NCBI GenBank assembly: GCA_035541895.1
Contig: DATKMK010000119.1
Span: 1-64,000 of the forward strand
Source: DATKMK01 sp035541895
GTDB lineage: Bacteria > Desulfobacterota > Binatia > HRBIN30 > JACQVA1
DNA: 64,000 nt
Direction of reading: 5' to 3'
This document shows, in pieces, positions 25,420 to 33,772 of this stretch. The notes beneath the pieces were generated by a model. It did no database searches, had not been told where the DNA came from, and worked only from the letters and a program-made list of their open reading frames with translations. Position numbers and translations under genes: made by a program. Every line of letters starts with the position of its first letter. Positions within the stretch are counted from its first letter, which is position 1.

Positions 25420-27276
25420 CAGGGTGACGAGCGCCGCGGTCCACTCCGGCAACGGCGTGGTGACCTCGCTTGCCTCGTCGATCGGCAGGACGAAGCCGTC
25501 GCGCTCGCCTCGATCTCGCATCCACGCGGCAAGGATCGTGGTGCCGTCGATGTCCTGCGGCATCAATCGAGTTGCAGCACCCGCCGGTTCCACCAACGCT
25601 TTGAGATCGTCGCCGGTCGAAACCGCCGCGCGTTTCAGCAGTCGTCCCGATCGCACGAGGTATGCGAGCGTTTCGCCGGCCCGGATGCTCGGTTGCAAGA
25701 TCAAGAAGTGCTGCCGCGCGATGACCCAACCGAGCATGCGTTGGCGGCGCAGGAGCTGCTGAACCTGCTCGATGTCCCGCTGTGCCCTCGCAGCGGATTC
25801 GAAGCGCAGTGCGGCCGCGTGCGTCTCACGCTGCTGCTGCAACGTAGCGCATGCGCGCGCGGCGACCTCGGTATCGCCAGACAGGAGACTGCGGAACGAT
25901 GCGACGTGTTCTGCGTACTGCGCCGATGTGATGCGGGCCGCGCACGGTGCGGTGCACGCCTCGATCTGCCCGCGCCAACAGGCTGTGACCGTCGATTCCG
26001 GACGCAAGCGACCGACGCATGTGCGCAGCTTGAAGAGTCGACAGACGGCATCGAGCACGCGCTGAGCCGCCTGGCGTGATCGAAAGGGGCCGAAGAACTG
26101 CCCGTGGGCGCGTGCGCTCGGCGATCGCGCGGTGATGAGCACGCGCGGAAACTCGGGGTCGTCGGTGAGACGAATGAAGGCGATCCGCGGCAGATGTTTG
26201 CGCAGCCGATTGTACGGCGGCTGCTCGGTCCGGATCGCGTCAGCTTCACGCAACGCGGCTTCCAATTCGGACCCCGCGACCTCCACGCGCACGGCATGAA
26301 TGTGCCGAATCAGATCGAGGGTTTTGTTGCTGTGACCGTCCGCATTGCTGAGGTACTGGCCAACCCGCTGGCGCAGGTTCTTGGCCTTACCGATGTAGAG
26401 TAGACGCTCGCCCTCGCCGAAAAACCGGTACACGCCGGGTGCTTCGGGCAGTGCCGCGACCTCGGCACGCGGCAGCGAACAGACAAACGTGCGGCCGTCG
26501 CGCGCGCTGGTTTGCAGAGCGAGCACTTGGTCGAGCCGGTCAATGCCTCGCGTCGCCAACAGATCGAGAAAGCGCAACCAAATCTCCGTGGTGACGGTAG
26601 CATCGCCGAGCGCCCGGTGACGATCGACGAGCGGAATGCCGAAGTGCGCCGCAACGGCGTCGAGACCGCGGCGCCGCAGCGTGGGCAGCAGTCGGCGGGC
26701 GAGCCGCAGGGTGCAGATGTGCGGTTGGTGCAATGGCCGGCTAAACCGATTCACCATCGCCGCGTTGAGGAACGCCAGGTCGAACGGCGCATTGTGCGCA
26801 ACCAGCACTCGGTCGCCGACGAACTCCAGAAAGTCTGGTAGCACGTCTACGATGTCCGGCTGCGCGGCCAGCATCGCGGCGGTGATCCCGGTGAGGCGAG
26901 AGATGAACGGAGGCAGCGGCCGGCGTGGATTCACGAGCCGACCGAAGCATTCTACGCGACGGTTGACGTCGACGCGCACGGCTCCGATCTCGATGATCGC
27001 GCACCCCCGTTCGGGAGATCCACCGGTGGTTTCGAGGTCGACGACGCAGAACGCCGTGCGCGCCAGCGGTGCGGACAAAGCGGCGTGCACACTTGCCAGC
27101 CAGCGCTGCTCGCCGTCGTGGAAGCTGAATCGTGGATCGCCCGAGAGCAGGGTTCGAATGAAATGCGGACCGAACTCCGCGTCGCTGCCCGGTTGCGTGA
27201 AGATCAGATCGAGCAGCTCGTGCGCCGTCGCCCCGGCGGGTCGCTCGAGGAGATACTGGTGAATCGCGGCCCGCAT
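25360..27276 (-). CDS. DEDDh exonuclease fused to a UvrC-like GIY-YIG nuclease
   Basis: A 638-residue DNA repair-type nuclease. Residues 1-65 are a helical lead. The DEDDh exonuclease (DnaQ-like) spans about 72-245 with VVDLETTG (Asp80, Glu82), HNAPFD (Asp166) and HRALGD (His220, Asp225). The GIY-YIG domain starts near 278 with APGVYRF, LLYIGKAKNLRQRV, and a following UvrC-like segment ending in CTAPCAARI and a helical UVR-like region. Architectures of this kind (exonuclease plus Cho/UvrC N-half) are known in other bacteria and are thought to incise damaged DNA. It lies alone on the minus strand; its last 60 bases overlap the FG-GAP paralogue 2 gene. Confidence 0.9.
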   Translation of the reverse strand: MRAAIHQYLLERPAGATAHELLDLIFTQPGSDAEFGPHFIRTLLSGDPRFSFHDGEQRWLASVHAALSAPLARTAFCVVDLETTGGSPERGCAIIEIGAVRVDVNRRVECFGRLVNPRRPLPPFISRLTGITAAMLAAQPDIVDVLPDFLEFVGDRVLVAHNAPFDLAFLNAAMVNRFSRPLHQPHICTLRLARRLLPTLRRRGLDAVAAHFGIPLVDRHRALGDATVTTEIWLRFLDLLATRGIDRLDQVLALQTSARDGRTFVCSLPRAEVAALPEAPGVYRFFGEGERLLYIGKAKNLRQRVGQYLSNADGHSNKTLDLIRHIHAVRVEVAGSELEAALREADAIRTEQPPYNRLRKHLPRIAFIRLTDDPEFPRVLITARSPSARAHGQFFGPFRSRQAAQRVLDAVCRLFKLRTCVGRLRPESTVTACWRGQIEACTAPCAARITSAQYAEHVASFRSLLSGDTEVAARACATLQQQRETHAAALRFESAARAQRDIEQVQQLLRRQRMLGWVIARQHFLILQPSIRAGETLAYLVRSGRLLKRAAVSTGDDLKALVEPAGAATRLMPQDIDGTTILAAWMRDRGERDGFVLPIDEASEVTTPLPEWTAALVTLLATTPGNVNHRLDRSATAA

Positions 27277-27346
27277 GTCCCCTTCCTAGCACCCCGCACT
27301 GCGGGCGAACAAGAGGCGAATCCGCAGTCGCGTGGTCGGCCGACGG

Positions 27347-28454
27347 CTAGGCGGCCATCTTCTGGATCAGGAAGGCTTCGATGAATCGATCGATGTCGCC
27401 GTCGAGGACCGCATCGGTGTTGCCGATCTCGACGCCGGTGCGGTGATCCTTCACCAAGCGGTACGGGTGCAGCACGTAGGAACGGATCTGACTTCCGAAT
27501 GCTATGTCGCGTTTGGTCTTGTTGAGCGCGTCGAGCTTCTCGCGCTGCTTCTGTTGCTCCAACTCGTACAACCGCGCCCGCAGGATTTTCATCGCCATCG
27601 ATTTGTTCTTGTGCTGGGAGCGTTCGTTTTGACAGGCCACCACGATGCCGGTGGGAATGTGCGTCAGCCGCACGGCGGAGTCGGTCTTGTTGACGTGCTG
27701 TCCGCCGGCGCCGCTGGAGCGGTAGGTGTCGACGCGCAAGTCGGCCTCGTTGATCTCGACTTCGACCTCTTCGGCGATCTCGGGATACACGAAGAGCGAC
27801 GCAAACGAGGTGTGCCGCCGCGCATTCGCATCGAACGGCGAAATCCGCACCAGGCGGTGAATTCCGGCCTCTGCGCGCAAGTAGCCGTACGCGTACGGGC
27901 CTTCGACCGTAAACGTGGCGCTCTTGATGCCCGCACCCTCGCCGGGTTGGAGGTCGACCACCTCGGTCTTGAAGCCACGGCGTTCCGCCCAGCGCAAATA
28001 CATACGCAGCAACATCTCCGCCCAATCTTGCGCTTCGGTGCCGCCCGCGCCCGGATGCAGCGTCACGATGGCGTTGCCGGCGTCGTATTCGCCGCCGAGC
28101 ATGCGCTGCATTTCGAGCGCGGTGATCGCCCCCTCGGTGGCTTCGATCTTGGCGAGCGTCTCGCGAGCGGCATCCGCATCGCCCTCATTCGCCATCTCGG
28201 CGAAGATCTTTGCCTCTTCGAGCTCGGCCAACTGACGGCGCCAATTGTCGATCGGCTCCGCCAGTACCGCGCGTTCCTTCAGGATTGCTTGGGCTTTGTC
28301 CGCGGCGTTCCAGAAATCGGGTGCGGCCGCGGCGGCGTCGAGTGCTGCGATCTGCTTTTCGCGCGCCGCGACGTCAAAGATGCCTCCCGAGGAGGTTGAG
28401 GCGTTCTTCGATTTGTGTCAGCCGCTGCTGCAGCTCGGCCGGTTCGATGGTCAT
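27347..28454 (-). CDS. prfB: Peptide chain release factor 2, made by programmed +1 frameshift
   Basis: RF2 recognises UGA and UAA and releases the finished chain. The first frame starts at ATG 28454 and reads 26 codons (MTIEPAELQQRLTQIEER and on) to CTT TGA at 28379-28374. After a +1 shift the second frame runs from GAC at 28375 to the TAG at 27347, giving 368 residues in total, against 365 in E. coli. GGGAGG lies just before the CAT CTT TGA C slippery site, as in the classical system. SPF (RISPFDANAR) and GGQ (SSGAGGQHVNKTDSAVR) motifs are intact. A start at 28231 alone would lose the first 74 residues. RF2 level is autoregulated by this shift. Confidence 0.96.
28373..28391 (-). promoter_or_regulatory. 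prfB recoding site (RF2 autoregulatory frameshift)
   Basis: On the minus strand the order is GGGAGG, CAT, CTT TGA C. The Shine-Dalgarno-like GGGAGG, three bases before the CTT codon, and the in-frame TGA followed by C match the E. coli and most bacterial prfB recoding signals. When RF2 is scarce, ribosomes slip from CTT to TTT and continue. Confidence 0.93.
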
Positions 28455-28650
28455 GTGTGCTGAAACCGCCTTTCAGGGATTCCGGGGTACTGTTTGATTC
28501 ATTTCACGCCTAGCGCCGGCAGGCAAGTCGGGGTTCGCGCACGTTTTGTTGCGACGTTGCCCGGTGGCTTTTACGTTGAATCTCGTCGCCTCTGCCGGTA
28601 CAACTGGCGGCGTGTTTAAGCCGTCGGTCACCGACTGGGGGGAACTGCGA

Positions 28651-28716
28651 ATGAAACGGCTGACGCCGGGTGTGGCAATGCGCGCATCCGCGTCGCTGGC
28701 GAGCGCGACGAATTAG
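28651..28716 (+). CDS. Possible 21-codon leader peptide
   Basis: ATG at 28651 has GGGGGG a few bases upstream and encodes 21 residues (MKRLTPGVAMRASASLAS and three more) before TAG, 8 bases before the TTG start of the giant exported protein. It could couple translation of that gene. There is no homology support, and it may be chance. Confidence 0.2.
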   Translation: MKRLTPGVAMRASASLASATN

Positions 28717-28724
28717 GCCACAGG

Positions 28725-31700
28725 TTGGTTGACGTGGCGATCGGACGTGTTCGGATCCTCGGGGGGGTGTTGACGGCACTCCTCGCGCTCGTGGGTGTCT
28801 TCTCCGCTCGCGTGCGTGCAACGGTGATCGACGCGCCGGCAATCAGTGCCACCGCCGGCGGTCAGTCGTCTTCCAACGGGAGTGGGCCGGGCGCATCCGC
28901 CAGCGCCGACGGCTGTATCGTCGCATTTGCGAGCCGCTCGTCGCTGACCAGTGATCCCTCGCAAGATTCCAATCGGGTCAGCGACATCTACGCACGTAAT
29001 CGTTGCGGCGGTGGGTTGGAGCTGGTGAGCATCGGACCGCACCAACGCCAAGCCGACGGTGCGAGCTACAATCCGGCGGTGAGTGACGACGGCTGTGTCG
29101 TCGCCTTCGAGTCGATGGCCGACAACCTCGACGACACCGTCACCGACGACAACGCCCGGAGTGACGTGTACGTGCGCAATCGTTGCACGGGCGTGACGGA
29201 GTTGGTGTCGCAGACGGCGGATCGGCGCGCCGGCAATCGACGCAGCGTCGATCCGGCGATCAGCACCGATGGTTGCTTGGTTGCGTTCGTTTCAGAAGCC
29301 ACCGATCTGACCACCGACCCGCCGGAGGGCGGTAGCCACTTGTTTGTACGGGATCGCTGTCACGGCGGCATGCGTCAGATCGCAGCCGTCAGTCCGATGC
29401 CGGTGCGGCCGATCGGCGTGCTGTTGTATCGCGGCAATGCCGGCCTCGCATTCGAGGCGAATTCGTATGGAACGCTGAGCGATCGATTCCAGCAGTTGGG
29501 CGCCGACGTGACCGAAACCACGACGTTCCCGAGCGATTTGAGCGACTTTCGCATCGTCTTCATCATTTCGCCGGGCTTGCTCGATGACAGCCCGTCGAAC
29601 TTCTTCACCGATGCGCAAGTCGCGGCGCTGCGGCAATTCATCAGCGGCGGCGGCCGCCTCGTCGTCCTCGGTGAAAACGGCGCGGTGGCCGGCAACTCGA
29701 CGACCAATGGGTTGCTCGCCGCGCTCGACGCGCGCCTGCGCGTCAATCGCGACCGGCTGTTTACCAACGGGTGTGGTTCGGCGCCGACGAGTCTGATCGT
29801 CTCCGATCCCCTCACCAACACGCCCGATGCGGTCACCAGCGTCGATTTTGCCAACGCCGCCACCGTGCGAACGGTGACGGGATCACGCTCGTGGCCGGAC
29901 GCCGAATCCCCGCGGTGCGTCGTGAAGGGGCCGAATCAAACCTGCATGGTGATCGCGCAGCGGCTCGCCGCCGGTGGGCTTGCGGGCGATGTCGTGGTCA
30001 TCGGCGATTCCGACCTCTTCAGCGATCAGTGTGGCTTCGTCAGCGATACCGCCCAGATCAGCAATCGCCTGCTGGCCTCGAATCTCTATTTGCTCGTTCC
30101 CCCGACGGCGCCGCGCAAGCAACTCTTGCAGCAACGGGCCTTCGACCGCAGCGGCCGACTGCTGGTCTTCACGAGCGATGCGCTCTTGAATCAGGACGCC
30201 AACTCGCCGGCGGACGTATTTCTCGCCGATCTCGGTGACGGGCACCTCGAACACGTGAGCGTCGCGCTCGATGAGACATCATCGGGTGGGAGGAGTTACG
30301 GCGCGACAATCAGTGCGGACGGATGTCGCGTGGCGTACATCTCCGAGGGCAGCGCGTTGGTGCCGGATGATACCAATGGCGTCGCCGACGTGTTTGTGCG
30401 CGATCGTTGCGCCGGCACCTTGAACCGACTGGTGCCGCTTGGTGCGTCGCAGCCCAATCGGGCGACGTACGTGTCCACCATCACGGCCAGCGGGCGGCTG
30501 GTGGCGTTTGAATCCGATGCGTCCAACTGGGTGCCCGGCGACAGCAACGGAGTGCGCGATGTATTCGTTCAGAATCTCGCCACCGGCGCCACCGAGTTGG
30601 CAAGCGCGTACCAAAACGCAGGGCCGGCACTGAAGCCGAACTACGTGGAAGACATCGTCGACGACGGACGATTGGTGGTGTTGACCAGCGCCGACCCGTA
30701 CTGGAGCGCGGACAGGAACCTGCTGTCGGATGTGTACGGCTCCAACATCGCGATCGCACCGGCGTTGCCGACGCCTACACCGACGGCGACGGCCAAACCG
30801 GTGCAAGCCGTGATTTTCCCGGCCACCTTCATCGGACAGTCCAGCCAAATGGCGGTCGACGCGTTCTTCAGCACCCCGTGTGGCCAAGCTGGAACGATCG
30901 CGGGCGTCACCTTGAGCGGTATGACCGGAAGTTTCTCGCTGGCATCGTATGTGATCGCCTGCGGCGACGCGGAGTCGGCGCAGCCGGTGAGTCTCCCGCT
31001 CGAACTCAAAAGCGGCCAGGCGCTGCGCATGATCGTCACATTCGTTCCCCCGACCGCTGGTACCGCGGCGGCGCTGATGCGGGTGAACGGATCCGCCGGC
31101 AATACCATCGCGGTGTTTGCGTTGAGCGGGCAGGGGGTGCCGCAGCCGACGGCGACCCGAACCCCGACTCCGTCGCCGACGCCGACGTGGACCCGCACGT
31201 TCACGCGCACGCCGACGCAAACGGCAACCCCGACGATCACCCCCACGGCCACCGCCACGGCGACGCCATCACGAACCCGCACGCCCTCGCTGACCCCGAC
31301 CATGACGTCGACCGCCACCGATACCGGCACCGCGACCCCAACGCGCACGCTCACGGTGACGCGCACCTCGACCGTGACTCGTACGCCGACCAGCACCCCA
31401 ACTATTACGCCGACCAGCACCTACAGCGCGACGCCAACGCCGACCAACAGCTTGCGCCCGACGTCGACTCCGACCACGAGCCCGACCACCACCATGACCC
31501 GCACGCCGACGGCGACGCCGACCACTACTAGCTCGCGGACGAGCAGCGTCACCAGCACATCGACCGCCACGCGCACCCCGACCAGCACGCCGACGATCAC
31601 CCCGTCCGTCACCAACACCCGAACCACCACGCCATCGTTGACCACCACGCCGACTCGCACGCCGACTTCGACCCCGACCGAGACCCGCACCCGAGTTCCC

Positions 31701-32258
31701 AGCGCGACCCAAACACCGACGCCGACGTGGACGATTCGTCCGACACCGACAACGCCGCTCCCCACGTTTACCCCCACGTCGACGGCGACGATCAGCCCGA
31801 CGCCGACGCGAACGCTGAGTCAGACGCCGACCTTCAGCCGCACGCCGACCTTCAGCGCGTCGCCGTCCTACAGCGCCACGCCGACGCGAACGATCGGGCC
31901 TTCCAACACGCCGACGATGACCATGACGCTGTCGCCAACCGATACGCGGGTGCCGACGCGGACGGTCACGAACTCGGTGACGCCGACGATCACGCGAACT
32001 CCACGTGCAACCCAAACAGCGACGATCACGCAAACCGGAACCGTAACGTCGACCGGGACGATCACCAAAACCCCGACCATCACCCGGACGCAAACGATCA
32101 CTCAGACCGCCACGGTAACCAACACCGCAACGATGACGGCCAGTGTGACGATCACCCAGACGACGGCGAGCACGCCTGTACCAAGTGAATCACCGACCCC
32201 TGCGCCGACTGAGACCGCGATCATGGCGGACACGTCGACGGCGACTCCAGGATCGTAG
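28725..32258 (+). CDS. Giant exported beta-propeller protein with inserted domain and Thr-Pro tail
   Basis: A 1177-residue exported protein. The start is TTG at 28725 or GTG at 28734; both lead into a signal-like helix (GGVLTALLALVGVFSA). Residues about 45-220 and 465-680 are TolB/WD40-like blades (for example ADGCIVAFASRS, ADGCRVAYISEG, ASGRLVAFESDA). Between them, about 224-460, lies a different alpha/beta domain (IGVLLYRGNAGLAFEANSYG, GGGRLVVLGENGAV, GDVVVIGDSDLFSD) like GATase-like/DUF4350 sensors. An Ig-like region (about 695-800) precedes a 370-residue tail of TPTxTxT repeats. The tail has no membrane anchor. Function unknown; likely a surface or matrix protein. Confidence 0.8.
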   Translation: MVDVAIGRVRILGGVLTALLALVGVFSARVRATVIDAPAISATAGGQSSSNGSGPGASASADGCIVAFASRSSLTSDPSQDSNRVSDIYARNRCGGGLELVSIGPHQRQADGASYNPAVSDDGCVVAFESMADNLDDTVTDDNARSDVYVRNRCTGVTELVSQTADRRAGNRRSVDPAISTDGCLVAFVSEATDLTTDPPEGGSHLFVRDRCHGGMRQIAAVSPMPVRPIGVLLYRGNAGLAFEANSYGTLSDRFQQLGADVTETTTFPSDLSDFRIVFIISPGLLDDSPSNFFTDAQVAALRQFISGGGRLVVLGENGAVAGNSTTNGLLAALDARLRVNRDRLFTNGCGSAPTSLIVSDPLTNTPDAVTSVDFANAATVRTVTGSRSWPDAESPRCVVKGPNQTCMVIAQRLAAGGLAGDVVVIGDSDLFSDQCGFVSDTAQISNRLLASNLYLLVPPTAPRKQLLQQRAFDRSGRLLVFTSDALLNQDANSPADVFLADLGDGHLEHVSVALDETSSGGRSYGATISADGCRVAYISEGSALVPDDTNGVADVFVRDRCAGTLNRLVPLGASQPNRATYVSTITASGRLVAFESDASNWVPGDSNGVRDVFVQNLATGATELASAYQNAGPALKPNYVEDIVDDGRLVVLTSADPYWSADRNLLSDVYGSNIAIAPALPTPTPTATAKPVQAVIFPATFIGQSSQMAVDAFFSTPCGQAGTIAGVTLSGMTGSFSLASYVIACGDAESAQPVSLPLELKSGQALRMIVTFVPPTAGTAAALMRVNGSAGNTIAVFALSGQGVPQPTATRTPTPSPTPTWTRTFTRTPTQTATPTITPTATATATPSRTRTPSLTPTMTSTATDTGTATPTRTLTVTRTSTVTRTPTSTPTITPTSTYSATPTPTNSLRPTSTPTTSPTTTMTRTPTATPTTTSSRTSSVTSTSTATRTPTSTPTITPSVTNTRTTTPSLTTTPTRTPTSTPTETRTRVPSATQTPTPTWTIRPTPTTPLPTFTPTSTATISPTPTRTLSQTPTFSRTPTFSASPSYSATPTRTIGPSNTPTMTMTLSPTDTRVPTRTVTNSVTPTITRTPRATQTATITQTGTVTSTGTITKTPTITRTQTITQTATVTNTATMTASVTITQTTASTPVPSESPTPAPTETAIMADTSTATPGS
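31140..32245 (+). repeat. Low-complexity Thr-Pro coding repeat
   Basis: About 1.1 kb of degenerate ACN-CCG-ACN codons encode the tail of the giant exported protein. Units vary (TPTRT, TPTIT, TxTxTPT) and differ by synonymous changes, so the repeat is maintained at protein level. Because of the triplet period, other frames on both strands also stay open here; those are not genes. Confidence 0.85.
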
Positions 32259-32276
32259 TGCCGCTGCCGCAAACAA

Positions 32277-32309
32277 CAACGCCCCGCCGGCAAAACCGGC
32301 AGGGCGTTG
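32277..32309 (-). terminator. Rho-independent-like terminator of the cold-shock gene
   Basis: CAACGCCC and GCCGG pair with CCGGC and GGGCGTTG around a CAAAA loop, with one C-A mismatch. On the minus strand it is followed by TTGTTTG, and it lies just after the cold-shock gene stop at 32332. It also follows the Thr-Pro protein gene on the plus strand, so it may serve both. Confidence 0.7.
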
Positions 32310-32331
32310 TGAGCGATCACGTCAGCAGCGG

Positions 32332-32535
32332 TTACGCCGCCTTGGTGACGTTGCTGGCTTGTGGTCCTTTGCGGCCCGGGGTGACGTCGAACTCGACGGC
32401 CTGGCCGGCCTCGAGGCTACGAAAGCCATCACCGGAAATCGCCGAGTAGTGAACGAAGACATCTTCGCCACCATCGGTGCGGATGAAGCCGTACCCTTTT
32501 TCGGGGTTGAACCACTTCACGGTCCCGTGTGCCAT
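32332..32535 (-). CDS. cspA: Cold-shock protein, CspA family
   Basis: A 67-residue single-domain OB-fold RNA chaperone. RNP1 is KGYGFIR and RNP2 is DVFVHY, preceded by MAHGTVKWFNPEKG. The start at 32535 is fixed by a perfect AAAGGAGG Shine-Dalgarno nine bases upstream. It binds single-stranded RNA and prevents secondary structure. It is single-gene, with a long leader holding a terminator-like hairpin (see 32601-32629). Confidence 0.96.
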   Translation of the reverse strand: MAHGTVKWFNPEKGYGFIRTDGGEDVFVHYSAISGDGFRSLEAGQAVEFDVTPGRKGPQASNVTKAA

Positions 32536-32600
32536 AGCACTTCCTCCTTTGCTCAAAACTGGTCTCAAGGGGAAGTTGCTGATTGGTTCGGGCTATACAG

Positions 32601-32629
32601 AAAAGCCGAAGGCTGGTTGCTCCTTCGGC
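32601..32629 (-). terminator. Terminator-like hairpin inside the cold-shock gene leader
   Basis: On the minus strand GCCGAAGG and CCTTCGGC form an 8-bp stem with a 9-base loop, then TTTT, 66 bases upstream of the ATG. It is in the leader between the predicted promoter and the start codon, so it is placed to attenuate or regulate rather than to end an upstream gene. Confidence 0.6.
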
Positions 32630-32672
32630 GACGCGAACGTATTGCAGGTGCTTCCCGTCAGACTCGGTGTCT

Positions 32673-32701
32673 CTTATAGCCGACGGCCGATGAGCGCGCA
32701 A
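32673..32701 (-). promoter_or_regulatory. Probable promoter of the cold-shock gene
   Basis: On the minus strand TATAAG (5 of 6 to the -10 consensus) is preceded by TTGCGC at a 17-base spacing, giving a leader of about 130 bases, close to the length of known cspA leaders. Confidence 0.4.
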
Positions 32702-32776
32702 CCGCATCGCACATCGGCTTGCGACAACCCACGGCGCCGGATAGGAATGCGAATCACCTGCGACGGAGAATGCACG

Positions 32777-33751
32777 ATGCCGCGCTTCGGAATTTCCATT
32801 CCCAATGGCTGGTTGCTTGATTTGTCGAACGTCGAAGGCGCCGCAAGGAAATGGGCCACGACGCGCGCCAACGTCGTCGAGGCCGAAGCCGCCGGCTTCG
32901 ACTCTGCCTGGATCGTCGATCACTTTCACACGTTCCCGCTTAAGACCGTCGAGGCCACCTTCGAAGCGTTCACCACGTTGACGGCCTTGGCGGAAGCCAC
33001 CACGCGCATTCGCCTGGGCCAGATGGTGACATGCAACTCGTATCGCAATCCGGCGTATCTCGCCAAGATCGCGGCGTGTCTCGACGTCATCTCCGGCGGT
33101 CGCACGACGCTGGGCATCGGCGCCGGCTGGTACTCCGAGGAGTACGAGGCCTACGGCTACGAGTTTCCGAAGATCGGCACGCGTCTGCAGATGCTGAAAG
33201 AGGCGTGCGAGATTCTTACGCGCTTGTGGACCGAGGAGCGCGTTACCTACGAAGGGAAACAGTATCAATTGAAGGACGCGATCTGCGAGCCCAAGCCGTT
33301 GCAGCGCCCGCATCCGCCGCTGCTCATCGGCGGCAGCGGGGAGAAGGTGCTGCTGCGCTGCGTCGCCCGCTACGCCAACGCGTGGAACGCCAACCTGTCG
33401 TTCGACGAGTACCGGCGCAAGGTCGAAATCCTGCACCAACACTGCACGGAAGTCGGTCGCAATCCCGCCGAGATCGAGCTGACAGTCTCGCTGCCGATCG
33501 TCATCGTCGACGATCACAAGGACATCAACACCGTCTTGTCGGAGCGGCTGCCCAAGTCGATCCCGGTCGAAATGCTGCGCCAGCGCTACGAACAGGCCGG
33601 CGGCATCTTCGGCACGCCGGCAGAAGTCGCCGAACGGCTGCAACCCTGGATTCGTTTCGGGTTGGGAACGATCATCTGCGTCTTCTCGGATCCGATCAGC
33701 CGAAAGCAGATGCAGCGGTTCGCCGCCGAAGTGCGGCCGCAGTTCGCGTGA
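32777..33751 (+). CDS. LLM class (F420-dependent type) oxidoreductase
   Basis: A 324-residue TIM-barrel enzyme of the luciferase-like monooxygenase superfamily. Visible features are the N-terminal FGISIPNGWLL strand, WIVDHFHTF, the flavin-phosphate region TRIRLGQMVTCNSYRNPAYL, and LDVISGGRTTLGIGAGWY. This pattern is typical of F420-using members, as in mycobacteria and Binatota; no F420 synthesis gene is in the window. The start at 32777 has GGAG eight bases upstream. The substrate is unknown. It is divergent from the cold-shock gene. Confidence 0.9.
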   Translation: MPRFGISIPNGWLLDLSNVEGAARKWATTRANVVEAEAAGFDSAWIVDHFHTFPLKTVEATFEAFTTLTALAEATTRIRLGQMVTCNSYRNPAYLAKIAACLDVISGGRTTLGIGAGWYSEEYEAYGYEFPKIGTRLQMLKEACEILTRLWTEERVTYEGKQYQLKDAICEPKPLQRPHPPLLIGGSGEKVLLRCVARYANAWNANLSFDEYRRKVEILHQHCTEVGRNPAEIELTVSLPIVIVDDHKDINTVLSERLPKSIPVEMLRQRYEQAGGIFGTPAEVAERLQPWIRFGLGTIICVFSDPISRKQMQRFAAEVRPQFA

Positions 33752-33754
33752 CCG

Positions 33755-33772
33755 GCGGACGTCAGCGTCCGC
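33755..33772. terminator. Hairpin between convergent genes
   Basis: GCGGACG and CGTCCGC flank a TCAG loop in the 10-base gap between the LLM oxidoreductase stop and the end of the next minus-strand gene. The minus-strand stop codon (TCA read from the plus strand) falls in the loop. There is no T tract, so strength is uncertain. Confidence 0.4.

Noticed and set aside
28623..28635. GTCGGT-C-ACCGAC inverted repeat as an operator
   Set aside because: Short, no regulator or promoter nearby, and expected by chance in GC-rich DNA.
31269..32188. Several long open frames on both strands in the Thr-Pro tail (for example Arg/Gly-rich on the minus strand)
   Set aside because: Triplet-periodic codons keep all frames open. 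Only the frame of the large exported protein continues from a structured N-terminus.
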